Of a stretch of 64,000 nt of DNA, positions 1 to 8,741 are shown piece by piece. The first letter of the stretch is position 1. Every line of letters starts with the position of its first letter. The stretch is taken from assembly GCA_016124795.1 (NCBI GenBank), contig WGNB01000013.1:1-64000 (forward strand), written 5' to 3'. Below the pieces are notes generated by a model. It ran no database searches. It had not been told where the DNA came from and saw only the letters and a program-made list of their open reading frames with translations. The DNA comes from Rhodopseudomonas sp. (GTDB lineage Bacteria > Pseudomonadota > Alphaproteobacteria > Rhizobiales > Xanthobacteraceae). The position numbers and the translations under genes are program-made.

Positions 1-657
1 ATGAAGCGTCTAGTTCTCGCCGGTGTCGGCGCTCTCGCCATGGTCACCCTGATGGGTGCGGCCAATGCGGCCGACCTCCCGCGTCGGCACGCGATGCCGA
101 CCAAGGCCCCGATGTACGAGCAGGCTTACAACTGGACCGGCTTCTATGCCGGTATCAACGGCGGCTACGGCTGGGGCACCGCGAACTTCTCGGCCCCGCT
201 GGCGACTGGTGACATCAACACCACCGGCGGCCAAGTCGGCGGCACCCTCGGCTACAACTACCAGGTTGGCCATGCTGTGTTCGGTATCGAGACCGACCTC
301 GACTGGAGCAACGTCAAGGGTAGCGCCGCCTGCGGCGGTCTGACCTGCGAATCCAAGAACACCTGGCTCGGCACCACCCGCGGCCGCATCGGCTACGCCT
401 TCGACCGGTTCATGCCGTTCGTCAGCGGCGGCGTTGCTTACGGCGGCGTGAAGAACTCGGCCACCGGTCTCGGCGACTCGACCACCACCAAGGCGGGCTA
501 TGCCCTCGGTGGCGGCGTCGAAGCCGCGCTCACCGGCCCGTGGACTGCCAAGGTCGAATATCTCTACACCGACCTCGGCAACACCAGCGCCCCGTCGGGC
601 GCCAATGTCAGCACCAAGGCCAATCTGGTGCGCGCCGGCCTGAACTACCGCTTCTAA
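1..657 (+). CDS. Omp25/Omp31-like outer-membrane beta-barrel protein (paralogue 1)
   Basis: This 218-residue protein has a classical signal peptide (about residues 1-23, cleavage after ANA). A short linker and a Gly/aromatic-rich eight-strand-type barrel follow, ending in GLNYRF, with the terminal Phe used by the BAM machinery. Motifs such as WTGFYAG near the mature N-terminus and VEYLYTDLG near the C-terminus are typical of the Omp25/Omp31 family of Hyphomicrobiales, which are structural outer-membrane proteins. The window starts exactly at its ATG, so promoter and RBS are not visible. The next gene is a close paralogue, and a strong terminator follows. Confidence 0.93.
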   Translation: MKRLVLAGVGALAMVTLMGAANAADLPRRHAMPTKAPMYEQAYNWTGFYAGINGGYGWGTANFSAPLATGDINTTGGQVGGTLGYNYQVGHAVFGIETDLDWSNVKGSAACGGLTCESKNTWLGTTRGRIGYAFDRFMPFVSGGVAYGGVKNSATGLGDSTTTKAGYALGGGVEAALTGPWTAKVEYLYTDLGNTSAPSGANVSTKANLVRAGLNYRF

Positions 658-680
658 TCGAAGCGCGACATCAATCGACG

Positions 681-714
681 AAAAGCCCCGGACATCCGTC
701 CGGGGCTTTTTTCG
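681..714 (+). terminator. Rho-independent terminator of the first omp gene
   Basis: A 13-bp perfect stem (AAAAGCCCCGGAC with its complement) around an ATCC loop is followed by a T-run. It lies 23 bases after the stop codon. Confidence 0.92.
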
Positions 715-928
715 TTTTGCCGCACCGACATACCTTCGCATCGATCTTTGCCACCGATCCTGTGCGTTGATCCATCATATCAATGGCAACGCCGCCCGAG
801 TTGCCGAAACGCAACAGCTTCGACAAAGGATCGGATCGCAGGGAACGCAGCGCCGCACTCGACGTTGACTGTCCAATCGGGGGAACGGCGAAGGCTGTTC
901 CACACAACCAGTCGAAGTGAGGTATGTC

Positions 929-1564
929 ATGAAACAGCTTTTGCTCGCCACCGTCGGTCTCGCCATTCTCGGTGCCGCTTCGGCGTCCGCTGCCGACCTG
1001 CCGCGTCAGCGCGTCATGCCGGCCAAGGCGCCGATCTATAGCGCACCCGCGATGTATAACTGGAACGGCGCCTATATCGGCATCAATGGCGGTTACGGTT
1101 TCTCCGGCAGCAACGGAGGCGACGGCGGCATTGTTGGTGGCACGCTCGGCTACAATTATCAGGCCGGCCCCTGGGTGCTCGGTCTTGAAGGCGACATGAA
1201 CTGGACCAACATCAAGGGTTCGGACACCTGCGCCGGCGTGGCCTGTTCGACGCAGAACAACTGGCTCGGCACCGCGCGCGGCCGTCTCGGCTATGCGATG
1301 GGCGCGACCGGCAGCGTACTGCCTTACGTCACTGGCGGTCTGGCTTTCGGCGACATCGAAAATTCGTCGGCCGGCTTCGGCACCGTCAGCGACAGCAAGA
1401 CCGGCTGGACTCTCGGCGGCGGCGTCGAGGCCGCGCTCGCCGGACCGTGGACCGCCAAGGTCGAATATCTCTACGTCGATCTCGGCAACGGCCCGACCAT
1501 TGGTACCAATTCGTCGGACTTCCACACCAACATCGTTCGCGCCGGACTGAACTACAAATTCTAG
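929..1564 (+). CDS. Omp25/Omp31-like outer-membrane beta-barrel protein (paralogue 2)
   Basis: This is a second porin-like barrel protein of 211 residues, paralogous to the gene at 1-657 along its whole length (shared YIGINGGYGF-type start, WTAKVEYLYVDLGN, and terminal GLNYKF). It has a signal peptide of about 23 residues. I chose the ATG at 929, which follows an AGTGAGG-like RBS and puts the signal peptide at the very N-terminus. A GTG four codons upstream (917) is also open. The pair looks like a tandem duplication, but each gene has its own terminator and about 215 bases of leader, so they are probably transcribed separately. Confidence 0.92.
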   Translation: MKQLLLATVGLAILGAASASAADLPRQRVMPAKAPIYSAPAMYNWNGAYIGINGGYGFSGSNGGDGGIVGGTLGYNYQAGPWVLGLEGDMNWTNIKGSDTCAGVACSTQNNWLGTARGRLGYAMGATGSVLPYVTGGLAFGDIENSSAGFGTVSDSKTGWTLGGGVEAALAGPWTAKVEYLYVDLGNGPTIGTNSSDFHTNIVRAGLNYKF

Positions 1565-1602
1565 TTCGCGATCGCCACGCGCCGCCGACAACGTACAACA
1601 AG

Positions 1603-1634
1603 ACAAAGCCCCGGCGTCAACGCCGGGGCTTTGC
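1603..1634 (+). terminator. Terminator of the second omp gene
   Basis: The GC-rich stem CAAAGCCCCGGCG pairs with its exact complement around a TCAA loop, 39 bases after the stop. The T-run is weak. Confidence 0.8.
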
Positions 1635-1661
1635 CGCCTTCAGCAGATAACGACACGACGG

Positions 1662-2282
1662 CTAAGGCTGCACCTTGGTCTGATCAAAAGACGGCACCAG
1701 CGCCGCAAAACGATCGAGCCAGGCCACCAGCTTCGGATAGCTGGCGCGCCAGTCGCCGCCGAAGCGCAGATCCTGATAGCCGAGCGCGCAGGCCAGCGCG
1801 ATCTGTCCAACGTCAGGCACGAAGGGTGCGACGCCGTCGAGCGGCGGCGGCGCGGCTTCCAGCACCGCCAAGGCGCGCGCGACTTTCTCGCGCTGCCGAT
1901 CGATCCAGAGCTGGACGTGTTTGTCCGGCGGACGGTAGCGGTTTTCGTAAACCAGCAAGACGCCGGCATCGAGTATGCCATCGCACAACGCTTGCAGCCG
2001 CAGCGCGGCGAACCGCGCCTTCGGCTCGGTCGGCACGATACGGCCACCGCCGGCGAGATGATCGAGCACTTCCAGAATCACCCGCGAATCGAAATAGGTC
2101 GCGCCGTCTTCCATCACCAGCGCCGGGATTTTGCCGAGCGGATTCTGCGCGCGGACCGGCTCGTCCGGATCGTTGAGGTCGGTGTCCCGTATTTCGATTC
2201 TGTCGGCGAGACCGAGCACCGCCATGGCGATCCGCACTTTGCGGACAAAGGGCGAAGCCGGAGAGGAACGCAGGATCATCAT
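1662..2282 (-). CDS. Glutathione S-transferase family protein
   Basis: This is a GST-fold protein of about 206 residues. The N-terminal thioredoxin-like domain starts MILRSSPASPFVRKVRIA, the usual beta-strand plus catalytic Ser region, and carries the cis-Pro segment around GKIPALV and an E/D-S glutathione-contact segment (YFDSRVI). An all-helical C-terminal domain follows. Such proteins conjugate or isomerise electrophiles in the cytoplasm; the substrate cannot be read from sequence. The open frame extends to a TTG at 2288, but the ATG at 2282 (or 2279) starts directly at the first strand. It stands alone, convergent with the omp genes. Confidence 0.88.
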   Translation of the reverse strand: MMILRSSPASPFVRKVRIAMAVLGLADRIEIRDTDLNDPDEPVRAQNPLGKIPALVMEDGATYFDSRVILEVLDHLAGGGRIVPTEPKARFAALRLQALCDGILDAGVLLVYENRYRPPDKHVQLWIDRQREKVARALAVLEAAPPPLDGVAPFVPDVGQIALACALGYQDLRFGGDWRASYPKLVAWLDRFAALVPSFDQTKVQP

Positions 2283-2443
2283 GGGCAACTCATCCTGATC
2301 GACCGTTCGCGCGACGCGAATAGTCCACGGTTACGGCCGCGGGACCCGCGGCCGTGTCGAGGAAACGGACAACGTTGAAATTGCGCCCGCCAGCGGCGGG
2401 CGCCGTTTGATGTCAGTGACCCATGACCGTTCTAGACGATGCG

Positions 2444-2656
2444 TCAGCTCACGACCAGATTGACCGCTTTCGGTCCTTTGCCTTTTTTATCCGGCTCGAC
2501 GTCGAAACTGATCTTCTGGCCTTCGTTGAGGTTCTTCAGCCCGGCCTGCTCGACTGCGGTAATGTGAACGAACACATCGCGCGCGCCATCATCCGGCTTG
2601 ATGAAACCATAGCCACGCTCGGCATTAAAAAACTTAACCACTCCGGTCTGCGCCAT
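2444..2656 (-). CDS. Cold-shock domain protein (CspA family)
   Basis: This is a 70-residue single OB-fold cold-shock protein that binds single-stranded nucleic acid and acts as an RNA chaperone. The RNP1-like motif (GYGFIKPDD, normally GYGFI) and the RNP2-like motif (VFVHITAVE) are both present, and the length is normal for the family. The ATG at 2656 is preceded by a strong GGGGAGGAAA RBS. An upstream extension of the same frame carries no family similarity and is probably leader. A long 5' leader would be usual for this family, and about 270 bases upstream hold no other gene. Confidence 0.94.
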   Translation of the reverse strand: MAQTGVVKFFNAERGYGFIKPDDGARDVFVHITAVEQAGLKNLNEGQKISFDVEPDKKGKGPKAVNLVVS

Positions 2657-2928
2657 CGTGTATTTCCTCCCCGTATTACTGCTCCGCCACCGGCCCCACG
2701 CACGGCGGCTCGGCCGGACATTCGCAATCGGGGAAAGCATCGGCCGAAAACGGCCTCCGTCACTCCGCCGGCCCCACCCACGGGACTGAACGTCACTGCC
2801 AATCCTAAACTACACACCAAGTACGGGCATATGGAAAGAGGTCATCACGCGGTATGACCGCCGGCGGGGTCTTGTCCCCGCCCCGCTTGGGCCGCGTCGC
2901 ACCCGGCGATTTGTCGCGACGCCGCGAA

Positions 2929-3792
2929 TTATTCGCCGACCAACCAGTCGAGCTTGTAGCTGCCCGCCCGCGGCTGGCGTTCGAACAGCGTGACCAGCGC
3001 CGGCAACAGCTCCTGCAATTCGTCATGCAGGGTCCAGGGCGGGTTGACCAGAATGAGGCCGGAGCCATTCAGCCGGGTCTGGTCGCGGACCGGCGACACG
3101 ATCAGCTCCGCCCGCAGGATCTTGGCGATTCCGAGCTTGGTCAGGCGCTTGGCCAGTGCGTCGGCCTCGCCCCTGCCCTTAATCGGATACCACAGGGCGT
3201 AAATCCCGGTCGCCCATTTGCGATAGGCCAGTCCGAGCATATGCGACAGCCGATGGAAGTCGGCATCCTCCTCGAACGGCGGATCGACCAGTACCAGGCC
3301 GCGCCGCTCCGGCGGCGGCACCTGAGCCAGCAAGCCGGTCCAACCGTCGATCTCCAGCGTCTTGATCCGAGCGTCGCCGCGCAGATTCCGTTTCAGCGCG
3401 GTGTAAGCGAGCGATTCAAGCTCACAGGCCACCAACCGATCCTGCGGGCGCAGCCAGGCGCGCGCGAACGCTGGCGAACCAGGATAAACCTTGAGCTTGC
3501 CGCGCTCGTTCAGCGCACCGACCGCGTCGAGAAACGGCTGCAACAGCGCCACGGTCGTCTCCGGCACATGCCCGGCTTCGTGCTCGGTAACCAGCTTGGC
3601 GATGCCGTCGCGCCATTCGCCGCCGCGCTTGGCCTCCGCGCTGGTGAGATCGTAAAGACCGGTGCCCGCATGGGTATCGACGACGCGAAAGCCGGTCGGC
3701 TTCTCGCGCAGATAGGCCAGAATGCGGCACAGCACCGCGTGTTTGAACACATCGGCGAAACTGCCGGCATGGAAGGCGTGACGATAATTCAA
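2929..3792 (-). CDS. rlmJ: 23S rRNA (adenine-2030-N6)-methyltransferase RlmJ
   Basis: This SAM-dependent enzyme methylates A2030 of 23S rRNA. The hallmark N-terminus NYRHAFHAGSFADVFKH, the glycine motif DTHAGTGLYDL and the catalytic tetrapeptide region DPPFE in LVDPPFEEDADF are all visible. The start is uncertain. The frame opens at 3858, but family similarity begins at a TTG codon at 3792 (family members usually begin at this NYRHAFHAG), so I use that codon. The additional 22 upstream residues look unlike any family member. It is probably a single-gene unit on the minus strand. Confidence 0.88.
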   Translation of the reverse strand: MNYRHAFHAGSFADVFKHAVLCRILAYLREKPTGFRVVDTHAGTGLYDLTSAEAKRGGEWRDGIAKLVTEHEAGHVPETTVALLQPFLDAVGALNERGKLKVYPGSPAFARAWLRPQDRLVACELESLAYTALKRNLRGDARIKTLEIDGWTGLLAQVPPPERRGLVLVDPPFEEDADFHRLSHMLGLAYRKWATGIYALWYPIKGRGEADALAKRLTKLGIAKILRAELIVSPVRDQTRLNGSGLILVNPPWTLHDELQELLPALVTLFERQPRAGSYKLDWLVGE

Positions 3793-3882
3793 GGCGGTCT
3801 CGAAGCTCCGAAACAGATGTCGGCATCCGCGACCGATACTGGCGCGCGAGCCGGTCATCAGCTTATGGCATAAATTCGCCGA

Positions 3883-4317
3883 TCAATCCGGCGCGCCGCG
3901 CAGTCCGAAATGATTGCGCGGCTGAACCGTGCGCGGCGGTGGCGGCGGCGCCGTCCGACGCAGCAACGCCGCAATGCGCCCGACCGCATCCTGCGGCGGC
4001 GTTTCTTCCGCCAGCGTATCGGCTGACGATATGCTCGTCGCCGAGGTATGACGCCATCGCAGCAGATGTCGCAACACCAGCCGGAGCAGAACGCAAACCG
4101 CGGATGCCAGCCCGAGCAGATCGAGCCCCGGCGTCAGGTGCAGCCAGGACGACGATCGGCAGGTCATGGCGATCCATCTGACGGCATGGCCGTCGCAACT
4201 CGAAGCCGTACCGATTAACGCGATCCTGACGTCATGCGCGGTCAAGGGCCACAGCACCATGTAACCGATGCCGATAAAACAGATCACGAACCGGATGTAG
4301 TCTTTGACCCGATGCAT
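3883..4317 (-). CDS. Conserved membrane protein of unknown function
   Basis: This 144-residue protein has a hydrophobic segment at about residues 9-27 and a second at about 62-84, followed by a Pro-rich stretch (TAPPPPPRT) and the C-terminal tail PRNHFGLRG. I recall that tail from uncharacterised proteins of this bacterial group, but I assign no function. The second frame overlapping it (3863-4198) has no such features and is a shadow. It lies between rlmJ and an RNase T2 gene, all on the minus strand but with gaps too wide for a tight operon. Confidence 0.65.
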   Translation of the reverse strand: MHRVKDYIRFVICFIGIGYMVLWPLTAHDVRIALIGTASSCDGHAVRWIAMTCRSSSWLHLTPGLDLLGLASAVCVLLRLVLRHLLRWRHTSATSISSADTLAEETPPQDAVGRIAALLRRTAPPPPPRTVQPRNHFGLRGAPD

Positions 4318-4507
4318 CGCCGCGCATGTCCCGCGCTCAATCGCGCGGGCAACATTGCGCAGTTACCTTTCGAGAAGCTTGCATCAATTGCAGAGCCGCA
4401 GGGGTTATCCCTATACCGCGATGGCCAATCCTAGCGGTGACCTAACGAGACCGTTAAAGTCCGAGGGAACAGGCCGACGTTTAACGATTGAAGGCAAGCG
4501 GACAGCC

Positions 4508-5257
4508 CTAGCCGCCGCGCACCGCCGGCATGAAGACCCTATCGCGCCGGCAAGCGCCACGCGTCACGCCCGGACAATCGCGAAATTTGAAGTCCTTGGT
4601 CATGCAGACGCGAACCTCGCTCAATCGCTTGCTGTCGCAGGCGATCATCAGGCCGCCGGGCGACAAGCCCGGATTGGCCTTGAGAAAGGCGGCGGCGACA
4701 TCGCCCGGCGACACCATCGTCGGCTTGCTGAGATCATTGTAAACGGCGGGCACCGTCACCCGCTCGCGCGCCTTGCGCACGGTGTCGAAATAGGCGCGTG
4801 CCGACAGGCCCGAACAGGTGCCGTGCTGCTTCCACTCGTGAATGATCAGGCCGGTGCTCGGCATGATGTCCAGCGTGTGATTGATGACGCTGCGGTCGAG
4901 CCACGGCGCGGGATTTTGGCACTGCGATGGAAAGCCGCGTTCGAATTGCGGCCACAGCCCATGCACCACGAACGAAAAAGGCCGCCCGCCACATTGCGGG
5001 TCCGGACGCCGGTTCGAACGACCATTGGCATCACGCTCGGCGGCGGCAGCGCAGAACGACGGCGACCACGACAGCGACAGAACGTAAAAGTCGAATCGAC
5101 CGGGTTCGTACTGACGGTCGTGCCGGCTTTGAGCGAAAGCCCCGACGCCGAGCACCAACAACAGACCACCGGCGACAACGGCCGTGCGCACCAACCCGAG
5201 CAAGCCAATGCCTTGACCGGCAATCCTGTCGCTAAACGTCATGCGTATCGCGCTCAT
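4508..5257 (-). CDS. Ribonuclease T2 family protein, exported
   Basis: This RNase T2-type endoribonuclease has both active-site blocks: CAS I as FVVHGLWPQ (catalytic His) and CAS II as HEWKQHGTC (catalytic Glu and His). An N-terminal hydrophobic segment (about residues 20-42, ending GAFAQ) predicts export to the periplasm. Cysteines are placed as in the family for disulfides. At 249 residues it is close to the family norm. Periplasmic T2 enzymes scavenge or degrade RNA without base specificity. An earlier start is not needed because the signal segment already lies well inside the frame. Confidence 0.92.
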   Translation of the reverse strand: MSAIRMTFSDRIAGQGIGLLGLVRTAVVAGGLLLVLGVGAFAQSRHDRQYEPGRFDFYVLSLSWSPSFCAAAAERDANGRSNRRPDPQCGGRPFSFVVHGLWPQFERGFPSQCQNPAPWLDRSVINHTLDIMPSTGLIIHEWKQHGTCSGLSARAYFDTVRKARERVTVPAVYNDLSKPTMVSPGDVAAAFLKANPGLSPGGLMIACDSKRLSEVRVCMTKDFKFRDCPGVTRGACRRDRVFMPAVRGG

Positions 5258-5523
5258 CGAGAGCCCTCGCCACTACAGCACCGGAACAAACCGGAAATTG
5301 ACCTATGACAAGGTTCCGCCGGACTTTCGCCGGAATTCACGAACCTACGTCGAACGAACAAGAACGAATATAGAACCACATCGGCAAGGCAGCGGTAAAG
5401 TCTTCAGGCCAAGCCCTTCCGGCCAAGCCATTCCACACCTCGAACGGCATTTCGTTCGAGGCTGACCGAATCTCAGTAAACCGAGTCAGGCCCTGCCCTG
5501 AAAGCGCCGCCGCCTCGCGCCGA

Positions 5524-5997
5524 TCAGGGCCGCGCCATCTTGCAGGCCGGGTTATAGGCCCAATTGCGATCGAGGCCGACCACGCACCATTCGACGCCCC
5601 AGCTCGCACCGATCATGCCGGTATCCTCGCCGATCCAGTAATCGACTCGATGCTTGCGGCCATCGCTGACCAGCGCAACCGCGCTGCAAAACCGACGCGG
5701 AATGGTACCGCGGGCCCACGGACTGAAGGCGATCTGGCGCACCCGCTCATAACCCAGGATTTGCAGGTTGGATTGCCAGAACCGGCTTTCCTTGGTTTCG
5801 AAACGGCGCGAGATCGTGCCGAGCGCAGCCTCACAGGGCGGCAGAGCGCCATCGTAGCCGGTCCCCGACATCAGCATCGACTTTTCCAGACCGTTGGCGG
5901 CCTGAGCCGGTGCCGGAACGAGACCCAGACCGGCGCAAATCAGAGCGCCGAACAGGCCGAAACCCGCCAGCCGGTTGCGAATAATGGCACTCGCCAT
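5524..5997 (-). CDS. Conserved exported protein of unknown function
   Basis: This is a 157-residue protein with a signal peptide (MASAIIRNRLAGFG onward, cleavage near PAQA). The mature part begins ANGLEKSMLMSG and contains paired cysteines and several conserved-looking Trp residues (FWQSNLQILGYERVRQIAFSPW is split by charged turns). The ATG at 5997 has a GGGGAGTT RBS; the frame opens further upstream at 6054 without a signal. I recognise it only as a conserved hypothetical of this bacterial group. Its mature start resembles that of the DUF930 protein at 54833 (FERSLLML), which may be coincidence. Confidence 0.7.
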   Translation of the reverse strand: MASAIIRNRLAGFGLFGALICAGLGLVPAPAQAANGLEKSMLMSGTGYDGALPPCEAALGTISRRFETKESRFWQSNLQILGYERVRQIAFSPWARGTIPRRFCSAVALVSDGRKHRVDYWIGEDTGMIGASWGVEWCVVGLDRNWAYNPACKMARP

Positions 5998-6145
5998 GAG
6001 CTCAACTCCCCAAAACGCGCGATCCCGGCGCTGCGGGACCGCTGAACGCGGCACTATCTAGCGCAAGTTTATCACAGCTTTTGCACGACACAGACCTACG
6101 ATGCATCGATTCCCGTGGCCCCTCTGTACCCCTTGACCGGCGCCG

Positions 6146-6928
6146 TCAGGCCCAATCGCCCAGCACCGCCTGAACCAGCGCCAATGCCGCCACCGCGGCG
6201 GTGTCGCCGCGCAGGATACGCGGGCCGAGCGATAGCCGCAGCACGTTGGGCCGCTCCAGCAAGGCATCGCGTTCCTCGTGCGAAAATCCGCCTTCCGGCC
6301 CGATCAACACCGCCATCGGCTGGACCTCCTCGGCCGCCGAAGCCGGCAACAGCGCGTTCGGCCGGCTGCGCGCACCGGCCAGCGCCGCAATAGGATCCTT
6401 CACCTCGGCATCCTCGTCGCAGAAAATCAGCAGACGGTCAGCCTCAGACGGCCGTAGCAGCGCCTTGAACGGAACCGGCTCCCCGACCTCAGGGATCGAC
6501 AGCACCCCGCACTGCTGGGCGGCCTCGATCGCATTGGCGTGCATCCGTTCGACATTGACCCTTGCCACCTGGGTGTGCCGGGTAATCACCGGTTGCAACC
6601 TGGAAACCCCCATTTCGACGGCTTTCTGCGCCATGTAGTCGAGCCGGGCGTGCTTGAGCGGCGCGAACAGGAACTGCAGGTCGCGCGCTGCCGGCTGTTC
6701 GCGCTGGCGTTCGCCGATCTCGGCGGCCAGCGTTTTTTTACCGAGTTCGGCCAGTTTGGCCTGCCATTCGCCGTCCCGGCCATTGAACAGCAGCACCGGG
6801 TCGCCCTGCCCCAACCGCAGCACATTGCGCAGGTAATTGGCCTGATCGCGGTCGAATGGCACGCCCTGGCCTGTCGCCAAAGGATGATCGAGATAAAGGC
6901 GCGGCGTGCGGATATCGTAGCGGGGCAT
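6146..6928 (-). CDS. rsmE: 16S rRNA (uracil-1498-N3)-methyltransferase RsmE
   Basis: This 260-residue SPOUT-class methyltransferase modifies U1498 of 16S rRNA. The N-terminal PUA-like domain (QANYLRNVLRLGQGD) precedes the knotted SAM-binding domain with the signature IGPEGGFSHEERD and the knot LSLGPRILRGDTAAVAAL. Length and start are standard. In many alphaproteobacteria the gene neighbours ubiA, and here ubiA lies divergently about 0.9 kb away behind a small gene. No sign of truncation. Confidence 0.95.
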   Translation of the reverse strand: MPRYDIRTPRLYLDHPLATGQGVPFDRDQANYLRNVLRLGQGDPVLLFNGRDGEWQAKLAELGKKTLAAEIGERQREQPAARDLQFLFAPLKHARLDYMAQKAVEMGVSRLQPVITRHTQVARVNVERMHANAIEAAQQCGVLSIPEVGEPVPFKALLRPSEADRLLIFCDEDAEVKDPIAALAGARSRPNALLPASAAEEVQPMAVLIGPEGGFSHEERDALLERPNVLRLSLGPRILRGDTAAVAALALVQAVLGDWA

Positions 6929-7164
6929 CGGCGGCTTCCGGTTCGGCCCGGCTCAGGGCGTTAAATGTGCGAGGCGTCGATTTAGCGCGACTTGCCGCCT
7001 TCACGACGCATTCTGTCGGTTGTTATAAGGCGTCGTCAGAATAAACGTCGCGTTATATGACTTGGTTCGACCCCTTCGGGGCTCGTCAAAGTCTAGTTTC
7101 GGCCACCGGCCCACCCTTTCGCGCGATCCTGTATAAGGGCCGGACGCCCAATGAGGATGAAACG

Positions 7165-7794
7165 ATGAATTTCCGCCAGGCCATCGTCTTTGCCGCCTGC
7201 CTGCTGCCGACCGCCGCCGCGCCAGCTCTGGCGCAGGCGCCGTGGCCGCAACCGCAGGCGCAGCAACCGGCCCAGGCACCCTGGCCGGCCCCACAGCAGC
7301 AGGCCCCGCAAGGTGGCGCGTGGCCACAACCGCAGGCCCAGCCACAGCAAGCGCCGCCGGGCGCCTGGCCGCAGGCCCAGCAGCCGGCCCAGCCGCCGGA
7401 ATGCTTCAAGAAATTTGTCGTGTTGCGCGACGAAGCCCAGAAGCGTGCCGGGGCAATCCAGGCCGCCACCGCCAACAAACGCAAGCCGTCGCCGAAGGAA
7501 GCCTGCGGCCTGTTCAATTCGTTTTCGGCGGCCGAAGCCAAAATGGTCAAATACGCCGAGGTCCATCAGGCCGACTGCAGTATTCCGCCGCAGATCGTCA
7601 AAGGCATGAAAGAGCAGCACACCAAGACCAATGCGATCCGCGCCAATATCTGCCGGGTCGCCGCCGCCGGACCGCCACGACCGGCCGGCCCTAGCCTGAG
7701 CGACGCCCTGTCGGCACCGATCCCCGATTCCAACAACATTAAAACCGGACGCGGCACTTTCGACACCTTGTCGGGCAGCCCGCTCGGCAAATGA
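7165..7794 (+). CDS. Exported Pro/Gln/Ala-rich protein of unknown function
   Basis: This is a 209-residue secreted protein. The signal peptide spans about residues 1-23 (cleavage after ALA). A low-complexity stretch rich in P, Q, A and W follows (repeated APWP and QPQAQ units, about residues 24-80). A conserved domain then begins at ECFKKFVVLRDEAQ and contains three or four cysteines. I recognise the domain as a conserved hypothetical of Bradyrhizobium-like bacteria. The ATG at 7165 begins the signal peptide. Its stop overlaps the ubiA start as ATGA, so the two are translationally coupled. Any link to ubiquinone synthesis is not evident from sequence. Confidence 0.8.
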   Translation: MNFRQAIVFAACLLPTAAAPALAQAPWPQPQAQQPAQAPWPAPQQQAPQGGAWPQPQAQPQQAPPGAWPQAQQPAQPPECFKKFVVLRDEAQKRAGAIQAATANKRKPSPKEACGLFNSFSAAEAKMVKYAEVHQADCSIPPQIVKGMKEQHTKTNAIRANICRVAAAGPPRPAGPSLSDALSAPIPDSNNIKTGRGTFDTLSGSPLGK

Positions 7795-8711
7795 GCCACA
7801 GTACCGGACCCGTCGCCGACGCGACCGATAACTGGGTCGACCGGCGGGCGCCGGCCAGCGCCCGGCCTTATCTGCGGCTGGCGCGGCTCGACCGACCGAT
7901 CGGCTCCTGGCTCCTGCTGATGCCATGCTGGTGGTCGGTGGGCCTTGCCGGCATGGCGCAAGATCAATCGCCGAGCGGCTGGCATATTCTGCTATTCCTG
8001 ATCGGCGCCTTCACGATGCGCGGCGCTGGCTGCACCTGGAACGATCTGGTCGACCGCGACCTCGACGGACGGGTCGAACGCACCCGGTCGCGGCCCATTC
8101 CGTCCGGACAGGTTACGGTCAGGGGCGCCACCGTCTTCATGCTGGTACAGGCCGCCATCGGCCTATTGGTGCTGCTGCAGTTCAATCGCTTCACCGTGCT
8201 GTGCGGACTGGCCTCGCTGCTGGTGGTGGCGGTCTATCCCTTCATGAAGCGCGTCACCTACTGGCCGCAGATCTTCCTCGGCTTCGCCTTCTCCTGGGGC
8301 GCGCTGATGGGCTGGCCGGCCGCTTTCGGCCGGCTCGATTGGCCGGCACTCATCCTCTATGCCGGGTCGATCTCCTGGGTGATCGGCTACGATACCATAT
8401 ACGCCCATCAGGACCGCGAGGATGATCTGCTGATCGGCATCAAGTCGACGGCGCTGCTGTTCGGCCAGCGCACCAGGCCGATGCTGGCGCTGTTCTACGC
8501 TATCGCCGTGATCCTGATTGGCATCGCCGGTTTCATGGCCGGCGGCGGCTGGGTCTTTGGCATCGGCCTTTTAGGCTTCGCCGTCCATCTCGGCTGGCAG
8601 GTTGTTCGGCTGAACATCGACGACAGCGCGCATTGCCTGATGCTGTTTCGCGCCAACCGCGACGCCGGCCTGATCCTGTTTGCCGCGATGCTGATCCAGG
8701 CCTCGCTCTGA
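7791..8711 (+). CDS. ubiA: 4-hydroxybenzoate polyprenyltransferase UbiA
   Basis: This integral-membrane prenyltransferase attaches the polyprenyl tail to 4-hydroxybenzoate in ubiquinone synthesis. Both Asp-rich Mg/diphosphate motifs are present: NDLVDRDLDGRVERTRSRP and YDTIYAHQDREDD. The N-terminal substrate loop reads LDRPIGSWLLLMPCWWS. About eight or nine hydrophobic segments are visible over 306 residues, the usual length. The start codon overlaps the stop of the preceding exported-protein gene (ATGA), indicating an operon. Confidence 0.96.
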   Translation: MSHSTGPVADATDNWVDRRAPASARPYLRLARLDRPIGSWLLLMPCWWSVGLAGMAQDQSPSGWHILLFLIGAFTMRGAGCTWNDLVDRDLDGRVERTRSRPIPSGQVTVRGATVFMLVQAAIGLLVLLQFNRFTVLCGLASLLVVAVYPFMKRVTYWPQIFLGFAFSWGALMGWPAAFGRLDWPALILYAGSISWVIGYDTIYAHQDREDDLLIGIKSTALLFGQRTRPMLALFYAIAVILIGIAGFMAGGGWVFGIGLLGFAVHLGWQVVRLNIDDSAHCLMLFRANRDAGLILFAAMLIQASL

Positions 8712-8741
8712 CGGCTGCTCGACCGGCGCGATGGCGATGCT

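Noticed and set aside
5337-5523. Possible small genes between the RNase T2 gene and the 5524 gene
   Set aside because: Short frames overlap on both strands with no RBS; no repeat or hairpin recognised.
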